Positions 8,629 through 16,963 of a stretch of DNA of 64,000 bases are shown in pieces (within the stretch, counting starts at the first letter, position 1; each line of letters starts with the position of its first letter). Made by a program: the position numbers and the translations under genes. Source of the DNA: Synechococcus sp. ROS8604 (lineage in GTDB: Bacteria; Cyanobacteriota; Cyanobacteriia; PCC-6307; Cyanobiaceae); assembly GCF_014279655.1 (NCBI RefSeq), contig NZ_CP047946.1, forward strand, positions 1,984,001-2,048,000, written 5' to 3'. The notes beneath the pieces were generated by a model. That model saw only the letters and a list, made by a program, of their open reading frames with translations, did no database searches and was not told where the DNA came from.

Positions 8629-9357
8629 TTAAACCGTAAGAGCTGCTGCCGCCATGCGAGCGATATCGCGGGAGCTGAAACCGATTTCGTTCAAGGCTTC
8701 CTGATAAGCGATCAAAAAGTCTTCGATCAAATCTTCCTTTTCCATGTGCAGGACAGAAGCATCAGCAGCCACCTGCTCAAGCATCGAGCGAATGAGCGGA
8801 AGATTCACCTTGTTGGCTTCCATCAACTCGTCGCGGCTTGCCTCGAAATTGGCCTTCAGCCACTCTTGGCCGTAGTTGAGGTGGGTGTATTCGTCCTTAA
8901 CGACCCCCTCCGTAATTTTGCGCGCGAAGGGGTCAGCAACAGGGATGTAGATGTGATATGCCGAGATCGCGAAAGCCTCGATCAAGAGGGCCTGAATCAG
9001 CAGGCAGGTAACCACCTTGCCCTCTTTAAGAGCGGCTTGAAAATTGCCATGCAAGGGAGCAAAAAACTCCTGAGCGAAGGGCATATCAGCCACAACGTTG
9101 AGATTTTTGGCACAGGCGGTGAAACCCTTCATGTGCTTCATTTCCATCTTCGCCAGCTTGGCGAGTTCCTCAGCCTGATCAGGGATCAGCGTGCCTAAGG
9201 AGATGTAATTGTCATGAGCTTCCTGCTCACCTTCGATCACGATGGCGTTGATGCGGCTGTAGGCATCCTTGTAAGCATCCGTCGTGAAATCAGGTAGCTC
9301 TGCCAAACCCTGCTGATCGTCGAGCACAGCGACTGCTGTGTAGTCAAGGGATGACAT
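8629..9357 (-). CDS. ado: Aldehyde deformylating oxygenase (alkane synthesis)
   Basis: 242 residues, ferritin-like di-iron fold. The iron ligands are visible in order: EGEQEAH near residues 42-48, EMKHMKG near 72-78, the Glu of [12 protein letters not shown] near 127, and [10 protein letters not shown] near 155-165. The enzyme cleaves fatty aldehydes from AAR to the n-1 alkane and formate. Size and motifs match cyanobacterial ADO throughout, so assignment is firm. It is the first gene of the ado-aar-accA-SDR-folE run on the minus strand, preceded by a 71-bp gap after the creatininase-family gene. Confidence 0.96.
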   Translation of the reverse strand: MSSLDYTAVAVLDDQQGLAELPDFTTDAYKDAYSRINAIVIEGEQEAHDNYISLGTLIPDQAEELAKLAKMEMKHMKGFTACAKNLNVVADMPFAQEFFAPLHGNFQAALKEGKVVTCLLIQALLIEAFAISAYHIYIPVADPFARKITEGVVKDEYTHLNYGQEWLKANFEASRDELMEANKVNLPLIRSMLEQVAADASVLHMEKEDLIEDFLIAYQEALNEIGFSSRDIARMAAAALTV

Positions 9358-9428
9358 GATTCTCTTCCGGTTATCAGCAATACTGTCGACTGTAACCAGT
9401 GTTCACCTCAACAGACGTGCTTGAAGGG

Positions 9429-10274
9429 TCAGTTGACAACAGCAACAGGTTGAGAAAGGGGCCAATCACTAGCCAACAAACTGCCAAAGAGATTGGCCCA
9501 ATGGCTCACCAGGCAGCGTTCCAAGGCTTCACCAAGTTCGGCACTGGCTGCGCGTGAATCACCGATCACACCACTGCTACTGAGGTCAGATGTCAACCAG
9601 GCCGTAGGAGCCGCTCCTTCCAGGCTCCAACCAGGAGGTGGAGTGGCGAGAGAGGCGGGCTGGCGATGGTCACCGTCGACGGGACGAGCCTCCCCCACCA
9701 ACCGCGGCTCAAGAGCAAGCATCAAACTGGTCTCAGCCTGCGCGGCATGCAATCCGCCCCGTAGCTCTTCCTCAGGGATCAACGCATCCAAACCAGGTAC
9801 GCCACTCCACAAGAAGCAGGGAAGAACCGCCATCGATGGCGACTGAACACGAAGTTCCCTTGCCGCAGCCTGAAGCAATCCAATCTGCCCCCCATGGGCG
9901 TTGAATAACACCAAGCGCTTCACCCCTTGGGCACTCAACTGCGTTCCCACCTCGATGATCAGTTGGGTCAACAAGCCCGAGGACACGCTCAAGGTTCCAG
10001 GAAAGCCTGCATGCTCTGGAGAAAATCCAATGGATTGTGAGGGCAGGCTCCAAATCGGGGCATTTGCTGCGAGCTCTGACAACACAGAGGCGAGGATCCG
10101 CTCAGAAAACAGAGCATCGGTGGCAAGAGGGAGATGGGGGCCGTGTTGTTCAAAAGCGCCCATCGGCCAAACCACGGTGGAACCGGATTGCTGTAAGGCT
10201 TTCTCCGCCTCTGGCCAACTCAAGCTGTCCAAGCGCCGTGTGGTGGAAAGACTCAAGTGAGCTTGTGCAGTCAT
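9429..10274 (-). CDS. Creatininase-family amidohydrolase
   Basis: About 281 residues from the ATG at 10274. The metal-binding motifs of the creatininase/ArfB/MftE family are present: GAFEQHGPHLPLATD near residues 35-50 (Glu, His, Asp ligands) and FNAHGGQ near residue 120, with a later Glu in HAAQAETSL. Members hydrolyse cyclic amides or act in flavin, deazaflavin and mycofactocin pathways; the substrate here is unknown. The open frame runs 75 codons further upstream, but that part is not family-like and crosses the start of the divergent S1-domain gene, so I reject the longer start. Confidence 0.85.
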   Translation of the reverse strand: MTAQAHLSLSTTRRLDSLSWPEAEKALQQSGSTVVWPMGAFEQHGPHLPLATDALFSERILASVLSELAANAPIWSLPSQSIGFSPEHAGFPGTLSVSSGLLTQLIIEVGTQLSAQGVKRLVLFNAHGGQIGLLQAAARELRVQSPSMAVLPCFLWSGVPGLDALIPEEELRGGLHAAQAETSLMLALEPRLVGEARPVDGDHRQPASLATPPPGWSLEGAAPTAWLTSDLSSSGVIGDSRAASAELGEALERCLVSHWANLFGSLLASDWPLSQPVAVVN

Positions 10275-10330
10275 CGGCCGACACGCCTCCCATTTGCTGC
10301 CAGACTGACTCATCGAGGACATTGAGACCC

Positions 10331-11632
10331 ATGGCGGGATCAGAAAGCCAACAATCCATGGACAGCAAAGGGCAAAGCCCGGCAGCTCAGCCTCCGCGCA
10401 AGCCCCTGCAGGTGATGCATATAAGTCGCAAAGACGAACAGGATCGCCTTCGGCGTGAGGCAGAAGAAGCGAGGTCGGCCGCCGATGCCGCGATCGCACG
10501 GGCTGTTGAATTAGAGAAAGCGGCGCAAATAGCTCAAAACACCACGGCTAGGCCCCCCATGGCCCCAACGACGTCGTCAACGGCGGCGGCAAAGCCATCG
10601 GCCGTTGACGACGACGATTTGCGCTTTGGGACGGATGAGCTCAGTGGCATGAGCATGGCTGATCTTCTTGGCCCATCCGACTCCAATGCAAAATCCTCGA
10701 AATCCAGCCCACGGCCTGCCAAAGCCTCCAATCGAAGTGTCGACGACTTTGACTTTGACGAGGGTGCTTTCCTGGCAGCCCTCGATGCCAACGAGCCGGT
10801 GGGCACCACAGGAGAAGTGGTTACAGGAACCGTCATCGGGATGGAAAGCGATGGTGTCTATGTCGACATCGGGGGCAAGGCCCCGGGCTTCATGCCCAAG
10901 AACGAATGTGGTCTGGGAGTGATCACCAACCTCAAGGAAAGATTCCCCAAGGGCCTTGAGATTGAAGTCTTGGTAACTCGGGAACAAAATGCTGATGGGA
11001 TGGTCACCATCAGCTGCCGCGCGCTCGCCCTGCGTCAAAGCTGGGACAAGGTGAAGCAGCTTGAAAAAGAGGGCAGGGTTTCTCAAGTGAAAGTCACCGG
11101 TTTCAACCGTGGTGGTGTGACTTGCGATTTGGAGGGCCTACGAGGCTTCATCCCCCGTTCCCAACTGCAGGATGGTGAAAACCATGAAGCACTGGTGGGC
11201 AAAACCTTGGGTGTGGCCTTCCTCGAGGTCAATTCTGAAACGCGGAAATTGGTCCTTTCCGAGAAGAGAGCTGCCACTGCCGCCCGTTTCTCAGAACTAG
11301 AGGTCGGACAACTGGTGGAAGGCCATGTGGCGGCGATCAAGCCCTATGGACTGTTCGTGGATCTCGGAGGGATCAGCGGACTTCTTCATCAATCAGCCAT
11401 TACCGGAGGCAGCATGCGCTCGATGCGCGAAATCTTCGATCAAGGCGACGCTGTCAAAGCCTTAATCACGGAATTGGATCCTGGTCGCGGCCGAATCGCC
11501 CTGAACACAACCATGTTGGAGGGACAACCTGGTGAATTACTTGTCGATAAAGACAAAGTGATGGCAGAAGCAACCGATCGAGCCAACAGGGCTCGTAACG
11601 TCCTGAAGCAACAGGAACAATCAGCTGGATGA
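10331..11632 (+). CDS. S1-domain RNA-binding protein (second ribosomal protein S1 homologue)
   Basis: 433 residues from ATG 10331. Residues 1-150 are low-complexity, with a charged coiled-coil (RREAEEARSAADAAI) near 40-75, then Ser/Pro-rich and acidic stretches. Three S1 RNA-binding domains follow, starting near residues 160 (GEVVTGTVIGMESDGVYVDI), 247 and 326 (GQLVEGHVAAIKPYGLFVDL). Cyanobacteria carry a ribosomal S1 and a second S1-like protein; the long acidic N-terminus suggests the second type (often called Rps1b). Its stop overlaps the start of tab2 in ATGA, implying translational coupling with a photosystem translation factor. Confidence 0.82.
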   Translation: MAGSESQQSMDSKGQSPAAQPPRKPLQVMHISRKDEQDRLRREAEEARSAADAAIARAVELEKAAQIAQNTTARPPMAPTTSSTAAAKPSAVDDDDLRFGTDELSGMSMADLLGPSDSNAKSSKSSPRPAKASNRSVDDFDFDEGAFLAALDANEPVGTTGEVVTGTVIGMESDGVYVDIGGKAPGFMPKNECGLGVITNLKERFPKGLEIEVLVTREQNADGMVTISCRALALRQSWDKVKQLEKEGRVSQVKVTGFNRGGVTCDLEGLRGFIPRSQLQDGENHEALVGKTLGVAFLEVNSETRKLVLSEKRAATAARFSELEVGQLVEGHVAAIKPYGLFVDLGGISGLLHQSAITGGSMRSMREIFDQGDAVKALITELDPGRGRIALNTTMLEGQPGELLVDKDKVMAEATDRANRARNVLKQQEQSAG

Positions 11633-12543
11633 TGTCCGCCGAACAGATCCAGAACGATGCGAGTGAACGTTCAAACGGAATCCTTTCAGGCGACTGGGAA
11701 CTCGATTTCTATTCCAGACCGATCCTCGAGCCTGATGGGAAAAAACGTTGGGAGCTGCTGATCGTCAGCTCCCCCTGCGAGGGGACAACAACCAGTTTTC
11801 GCTTCGAAAAACGCTGTCCTGCGAGCAGTGTTAATTCCACTTGGTTAAGCAGCGCTCTCGCAGAAGCCATGGCGGCAGCTCAACAGCAAGGCTGGGCCGT
11901 TCCTCGAAAGCTGCGTTCTTGGAGAAGCTCCATGCGCACCATGGTTCAGAGAGCTGCCTCTGAACTAGGCCTCGAGATGGTTCCAAGCCGTCGCACCTAT
12001 GCCTTATTCGATTGGATCGCTGAGCGCGAACAGGATCTCTACCCCAAGGAAGAGGGCTACATGGCAGGTCCTCTTGCGCCCCCTCCTGCACCGGTCAGTA
12101 CGCCTCCTCGTCCGTTACCGGAGTCCGTTCGTGGTGATGCCTGGAATTGGGCCGAACTTCCCGCCGCATCCTTGCGTGAAGCCACCGGATGGCCCATCGG
12201 ATTCCGAGGCCTGCTCCCCGTTCCCAACACCATTTATGATGACCAAATCATCCCTGGCTTGCGCCTGTTCAGCCAAACCAGGGGATTAGCCCTCGCTGGA
12301 CTGCTCGGTGGAATTGAACCGGTTCGTCTCAAAGTGGACGGCACCCAACTCCTCCTGGAGGCCGGTCAGGATGACTGCTGGCTTGTGAGCGATCTCAGCT
12401 CAGAGGAAGCCGTCCACGTCTCAGCACTGATGACACAGGCCGCAGAGCATGCTGACGGTTTGCAGTTCATCGCTGTTCAAACCTCCCCAGAAGCTGAGCG
12501 TTTTGAAGGGTTTTGGATGCTGCGGGATCAAGCAGAACCATGA
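11629..12543 (+). CDS. Tab2/Atab2-family RNA-binding protein
   Basis: 304 residues with Tab2/Atab2 (DUF1092) signatures: WELDFYSRPI near residue 23, GWAVPRKLRSWR near 87-98 and PGLRLFSQTRGLALAGLL near 210-227. In algae and plants this family binds psaB and related mRNAs and is required for photosystem I (and II) protein synthesis. It overlaps the S1-domain gene upstream (ATGA, 4 nt) and pgeF downstream (ATGA, 4 nt), so the three genes are almost certainly one translationally coupled operon. Two adjacent ATGs open the gene; either could be used. Confidence 0.9.
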   Translation: MMSAEQIQNDASERSNGILSGDWELDFYSRPILEPDGKKRWELLIVSSPCEGTTTSFRFEKRCPASSVNSTWLSSALAEAMAAAQQQGWAVPRKLRSWRSSMRTMVQRAASELGLEMVPSRRTYALFDWIAEREQDLYPKEEGYMAGPLAPPPAPVSTPPRPLPESVRGDAWNWAELPAASLREATGWPIGFRGLLPVPNTIYDDQIIPGLRLFSQTRGLALAGLLGGIEPVRLKVDGTQLLLEAGQDDCWLVSDLSSEEAVHVSALMTQAAEHADGLQFIAVQTSPEAERFEGFWMLRDQAEP

Positions 12544-13358
12544 CCACTGCTGCCGAACCATTCCGTCAGCCCGACAACCTGTTCAACACCCTGGAGCATT
12601 GGACATGGGTGGGCTGCTATGGCGGCTACTACCTCACCTCAAATGCGATGCAGGCCGCAGGGTTCGAACATGGATTTTTCACCCGTCTTTGGCAAAACCG
12701 AGGGCCTGATGTCTTGGCGGCCTATCTATCGGCTGGAGTGAGTGTCCATCGCCCCCGACAGGTTCACGGCAACCGAGTCCTGAATGCTGACGAAGCCAGC
12801 GCATCTCCCTGGCCTGAGGCTGATGGTCTGGTGAGCAACCGTGGTGGCCAAAGTCTCTGGGTTTGCGGTGCCGATTGCACCCCCGTACTGCTTGCAGACC
12901 CCACGAGTGGTCACGTTGCCGCTTGTCATGCAGGCTGGCGAGGGGTCGCCAGTGGCATTCTTCCTGCTGCCATTCGGCGTTTAACAACGCGAGGAGCGAA
13001 GCCGGAACAGCTGATTGTGGCCCTTGGTCCAGCCGTCAGTGGGGCTCTCTATCAGGTTGAGACAACTGTGGCGGAGCAGGTGGGACAAGCCCTCGATTCC
13101 AATCGTTCTCTCAAGCTCAGCGACATGGAAGCTCTGGGGATCCTTCTGCCCGATCCAGAGCCAAACAGGTGTCGCCTCGATATTCGTCTTGCCGCCCGTG
13201 AGCAACTACAACGCTGCGGTATTCCAGATCAACAGATCAGTCTCTGCCCTCTCTGCACCGTTTCAGAGCCGAGCCTCTTCCACTCCTGGCGTCGCGATCA
13301 AGTGAAAGCGGTGCAGTGGAGCGGAATCGTTGGTCAAGCTGCGGACTCCTCAGAGTGA
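12540..13358 (+). CDS. pgeF: Laccase-domain (YfiH/PgeF) family protein
   Basis: 272 residues with family motifs RPRQVHGNRV, CGADCTPVLLADP and HAGWRG, which supply the Cys/His metal-binding residues, and a C-terminal CPLCTVSE. Members are annotated as polyphenol oxidases or as a peptidoglycan editing factor that removes mis-inserted L-serine from precursors; later work also reports purine nucleoside phosphorylase activity, so the true role here is open. Start at the ATGA overlap with tab2. The 3' end overlaps the convergent frameshifted FAD dehydrogenase by 9 bp. Confidence 0.85.
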   Translation: MTTAAEPFRQPDNLFNTLEHWTWVGCYGGYYLTSNAMQAAGFEHGFFTRLWQNRGPDVLAAYLSAGVSVHRPRQVHGNRVLNADEASASPWPEADGLVSNRGGQSLWVCGADCTPVLLADPTSGHVAACHAGWRGVASGILPAAIRRLTTRGAKPEQLIVALGPAVSGALYQVETTVAEQVGQALDSNRSLKLSDMEALGILLPDPEPNRCRLDIRLAAREQLQRCGIPDQQISLCPLCTVSEPSLFHSWRRDQVKAVQWSGIVGQAADSSE

Positions 13359-15028
13359 AGAACCCAGCCGCAAGCCCACAGCCTCCGCAACTCGAATGCC
13401 ATCAATCGCTGCTGAAAGAATCCCCCCCGCGTAGCCAGCCCCTTCGCCAGCAGGCGTGAGACCCACCGTATTAATCGACTCGAAATGGTCGTCGCGAGGA
13501 ATTCGCAGGGGAGACGATGTGCGGGTTTCCACTGCTGTCAACAACGCATCGGGATGGTCATACCCCTTGATGCGACGAGCAAAGAGAGGCAAAGCTTCCT
13601 GCAATGCCGTCACCATCGGCATCGGCAAAAGGCTGCGTAAATCACTTGGTGACACGCCAGGTTGATAAGAAGCGCCGATGGCACCGAGTTCCGTTGTGGG
13701 CCGTCCGGCCAAGAAATCCTGGAGCCGCTGCACCGGGGCGCTGTAATCAGCCCCCCTAAAACAAACGCTTGTTGTTCCAGCGCCCGCTGGAAAGCAAGAC
13801 CGGCCAAGGGGTCCCCCGGCCAGGCGGCGTAGGCCGCCAAGTCCTCCTGCTCCACAGGAACAACCAAGGCTGCGTTGGCATTGCGCTCGTTACGTGAATG
13901 CTGGCTCATGCCATTGGTCACCACCCGGCCCGTCTCGGACGTGGCTCCAACCACCAATCCGCCAGGGCACATGCAAAAGCTGTAAACACAGCGACCATTG
14001 GCCGCATGGTGAACAAGCTTGTATTCCGCGGCGCCGAGGAGGGGATGGCCTGCATTCAGCCCCCAGCGAGCTTCGTCGACCAACGCTTGGGGATGCTCAA
14101 TGCGAAAGCCAACCGCAAAGGGCTTGGCTTCAAGCGCGACGCCAGCCTGCTGAAGCATCTGGAAGCTGTCTCGGGCTGAATGCCCTGGAGCCAACACCAC
14201 CTGACGACAGGGCAAGGACGTCCCATCCGCCAAGGACAAGCCAACCACTCGCTGGGACTTCCCTGAAGCATGATCTGAACCAGGAGGTCCCGCGCAAGGT
14301 TCCAGCAAGAGCTGATCCACCCGACTGCCGAAACGAACCTCCCCGCCGAGCGCCTCGATTTTGGCCCGCAAGCCCCGCACCACCGTGGCCAATTTGAAGG
14401 TGCCGATATGGGGTCGGTGCTGCGTGAGAATCTCACGATTGGCACCACAGGCCACCAGTTCTTCCAGAACTTTGCAGCCGTAATGATCAGGATCACTGAC
14501 CTGGCTGTAAAGCTTCCCGTCCGAAAAGGTTCCGGCACCGCCCTCGCCAAACTGGGCATTGGATTCCGGATTGAACCCAGCGGTTCGGCGCCAAAATCCA
14601 AACGTATCCGCCGTTCGTTGTTTCACGGGCTGTCCCCGTTCGAGCAACAAGGGGCGAAACCCCATCTGAGCCAGAAGAAGAGCCGCAAAGTAACCACAGG
14701 GGCCAGCGCCGACCACCACAGGCCGCTGCTCGGAGTGCCCGCCAATCCCTTCCGGGGCACGGGCGACATAGCGGTAATGAGTGTCTGGGGTTGGACGAAG
14801 TCTTCGATCGCCGTGCCTTCGGCGCATCAGCGCCGCTTCGCCATCTAAGGCAACATCCACGGAATAAATCAGCTGAATGCGATCGCGACGACGGGCATCA
14901 ACACTCCGCTTCACCAACTGACAATCGAGAAGGCGCGCCCGTGGGATCTTGAGGTATCGCAGCACCGCTTGCTCCAGATCATCGGGGCCGTGATCCAGCG
15001 GAAGACGGAGCTCACTAAGACGCAACAC
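13350..15028 (-). pseudogene. FAD-dependent dehydrogenase (COG2509-type), interrupted by a frameshift
   Basis: The N-terminal 425 or so residues read in one frame from a GTG at 15028: an IQLIYSVD region, then FAD-binding VVVGAGPCGYFAALLLAQMG and the family motif QFGEGGAGTFSDGKLYSQV. After FVLGG the frame is lost at a run of six C (plus strand 13751-13756); the true C-terminus (ADYSAPVQRLQDF through the FAD-binding GLTPAGEGAGYAGGI) continues in a neighbouring frame to 13350. One extra G on the coding strand would restore a single ~560-residue protein. The remainder is intact, so this is a very recent mutation, slippage, or a sequencing error. It lies 5 bp after the periplasmic-binding-like gene. 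Confidence 0.85.
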
Positions 15029-15033
15029 CGGCT

Positions 15034-16290
15034 TTAAAGACTCCCATCACGATCAGCGCCCGAATGCGGAGCGATCAATCGCGTGGTCGCCGTTCCCGAT
15101 GGGATCTGTCCGGGTCTCAAGGCCAGATCACTGGCAGCCCCTGCTAGACGAACGGGCTGACCTTGCTGGCGCAGAGCGATCGCCTCACACAAGGGCTGAA
15201 CCTCAGCATCCGGATCAAGCCAACCGATGGGGTCACGGAGACCTTCCTCTGAAACGGGCGCGGGCGCAAGCATGGACAGAGCCACAAGACGGGCCGCATC
15301 AAAACCAGAGGCCGCCAAGAGGTCCGGAGCCTGCCCCCAGCGCTGCTGATAAGAGGCTGCGAAGGAAGACCAACCGGGACCATGGGCCGGTTGGTCAGGG
15401 GTCAATTGTGCCCAAGGTTTTGGAGGCACGGCATCAAGACGGATCACGGGCATCAGCCAAATCCTCCCCGGTGTCGCAGGCGATGCTCCCCTCAGCCGAC
15501 CGTCGGTCTGGGCTTGATCCAAGAGCATCGCCAACCGACTAGAGGGATCAGCGGCCAGAGCAATGGCAGCAGGACGTTTCCAAGCCAGATCTTGGATCAA
15601 TTGGCTCACCGCGGAGGCATCGTCAGCGTTGACCGGCTGAACGAGGGCCTTCTCATAGGTTTCCACCTTGCCTCCTAGTTGCTTGAAAGCCTCCGTATAG
15701 GCATCAGCCATCTCTGCAGCGCGATCAGCAGGATCGGCAACCACCATGATTCTTCGCCATCCCTGCTCCAGGGTGTCGGCAGCCAGTTGGTCGATTTCCG
15801 ACTGCTGGGAAGGGCTTAAAGGATGCAGCAATCCCTGGGGATCAAGCGGCACCAATTGATTTAAAGACGCACCGCGTTGATAGGGAAGAATCACATTGAT
15901 TTGGTGATCCTGGGCGAGTCGAGAAAAACGAGGCAGTTCCGTCGCAAACGGCGCAATCACTAAAGAACGGCTGGACCCTAGAAAGGGAGCCGGATCGTCA
16001 TCGAGACCGATCGTGCGCCACTCCACTAGCGAGGAAGAAGATCCACAGGCTCGAACCTGCTCTTCCCCGAGAGCAAAACCTTGACGAAAGACCGCATGAG
16101 CAGGCTGATATCCGTCTGACATGAGCGCAAGCACGGGCGCTCTTTCCTGCGTGCTAGCCGCGAGAGCTTGGCATCCCAGCAGGCTTGCCGCCACGATCAA
16201 ACCATGGCCAATGGGAAGACGCCTAAAGAGGTTCCCCCATCCCGAATCAGAAACACGGTCACTCATGGGGACCTCAACTGGAGGGGTCAT
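15034..16290 (-). CDS. Periplasmic binding protein-like (type 1) secreted protein
   Basis: About 410 residues. A hydrophobic N-terminal segment ending LLGCQALAAS could be a lipoprotein or classical signal, followed by a type 1 periplasmic-binding fold pattern: VLALMSDGYQ, VIAPFATELPRFSRLAQDHQ, RRIMVVADPADRAAEMADAY and ALAADPSSRLAM. It resembles branched-chain amino-acid/amide receptors and LpoA-like lipoproteins. No permease or ATPase genes are beside it. Starts at 16290 (MTPPVE) and 16266 (MSDRV) are both possible. It sits in an apparent minus-strand operon with ilvB, a small nuclease-like protein and the frameshifted dehydrogenase. Confidence 0.7.
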   Translation of the reverse strand: MTPPVEVPMSDRVSDSGWGNLFRRLPIGHGLIVAASLLGCQALAASTQERAPVLALMSDGYQPAHAVFRQGFALGEEQVRACGSSSSLVEWRTIGLDDDPAPFLGSSRSLVIAPFATELPRFSRLAQDHQINVILPYQRGASLNQLVPLDPQGLLHPLSPSQQSEIDQLAADTLEQGWRRIMVVADPADRAAEMADAYTEAFKQLGGKVETYEKALVQPVNADDASAVSQLIQDLAWKRPAAIALAADPSSRLAMLLDQAQTDGRLRGASPATPGRIWLMPVIRLDAVPPKPWAQLTPDQPAHGPGWSSFAASYQQRWGQAPDLLAASGFDAARLVALSMLAPAPVSEEGLRDPIGWLDPDAEVQPLCEAIALRQQGQPVRLAGAASDLALRPGQIPSGTATTRLIAPHSGADRDGSL

Positions 16291-16314
16291 GAGAGAAAGG
16301 GCCTTTGTTGGAAT

Positions 16315-16533
16315 TTAGGAAGATGGATCCGTTTCGTCCTCTTTTGTCTCAGGATTTGTCGCTGGGATCAACAGGGCGAGCAAACCTGCAGCCAAAAGCA
16401 GCCCTCCCAGTCCGAGAGCAAGGGATTGATTTTCTCCTGGCACATCACCCCAGACCGCCGTACTAAAAAAAGCAGCTGATAGAAGCAAGCAGGGCACCAT
16501 CACGATGCCGGCCGCGAAGCGATTTTTTCCCAT
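16315..16533 (-). CDS. Small two-helix membrane protein of unknown function
   Basis: 72 residues, MGKNRFAAGIVMVPC onwards, with two predicted transmembrane helices (about 7-28 and 38-58) and an acidic C-terminal tail (ETKEDETDPSS). No family recognised. It starts 1 bp after the stop of the secreted nuclease-like gene and ends 24 bp before the binding-protein gene, so it belongs to the ilvB-headed transcript. The tight spacing on both sides is the main support for its being a real gene. Confidence 0.65.
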   Translation of the reverse strand: MGKNRFAAGIVMVPCLLLSAAFFSTAVWGDVPGENQSLALGLGGLLLAAGLLALLIPATNPETKEDETDPSS

Positions 16534-16534
16534 C

Positions 16535-16963
16535 TCAGCCTGCAGGGCAACTGGACGTCGCTAGACCGGTTGCTAGCAGGGAACCCCCAAGGTCCTGATC
16601 GGCATCGAGAGGGGTCACGCGGGCAATCAAAACACCATCTTCATTTCCCTCCGGACGCAGGTTCACCCGTTTGCGTCGCGGCACGGATTTTTTCAAAAGA
16701 TCGACAGCAGCCGCTTCATTGACAGGATCGACTGCAATACAAGCCAAACGAACGCTGTAATTGCGGTTGCTATCTCCAATCTGGAGAAGCGTGGACGAAC
16801 GCACTTGCAACACTTCTGCGGCCATCGCTGGAAATGGTGAAGCCACCGACACGACCAACAAGATCAGAAGACTGGAGCAAAAACGGATCACAGACTCGCT
16901 GCGCAAGCGCTGCAGAAACAGTGGTCGCTGGCTGGGAAGGCGAAAACATCCGGACATGATCAT
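16535..16963 (-). CDS. Secreted SNase-like (thermonuclease homologue) protein
   Basis: 142 residues with a signal sequence (hydrophobic LLILLVVSVASPFPAMAA near residues 33-49). The mature ~93 residues contain a fragment of the staphylococcal-nuclease OB fold: VRLACIAVDPVNEAAAVDLLKKSVPRRKRVNLRP resembles the VRLxGIDxPE region, but the acidic catalytic residues and Arg positions are not all preserved, so it may be non-catalytic. Its ATG overlaps the ilvB stop in ATGA (16960-16963); a second ATG lies two codons on. Function unknown. Confidence 0.6.
   Translation of the reverse strand: MIMSGCFRLPSQRPLFLQRLRSESVIRFCSSLLILLVVSVASPFPAMAAEVLQVRSSTLLQIGDSNRNYSVRLACIAVDPVNEAAAVDLLKKSVPRRKRVNLRPEGNEDGVLIARVTPLDADQDLGGSLLATGLATSSCPAG

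Noticed and set aside
10275-10499. Longer start for the creatininase-family protein
   Set aside because: The added 75 residues do not look like the family and overlap the divergent S1-domain gene.
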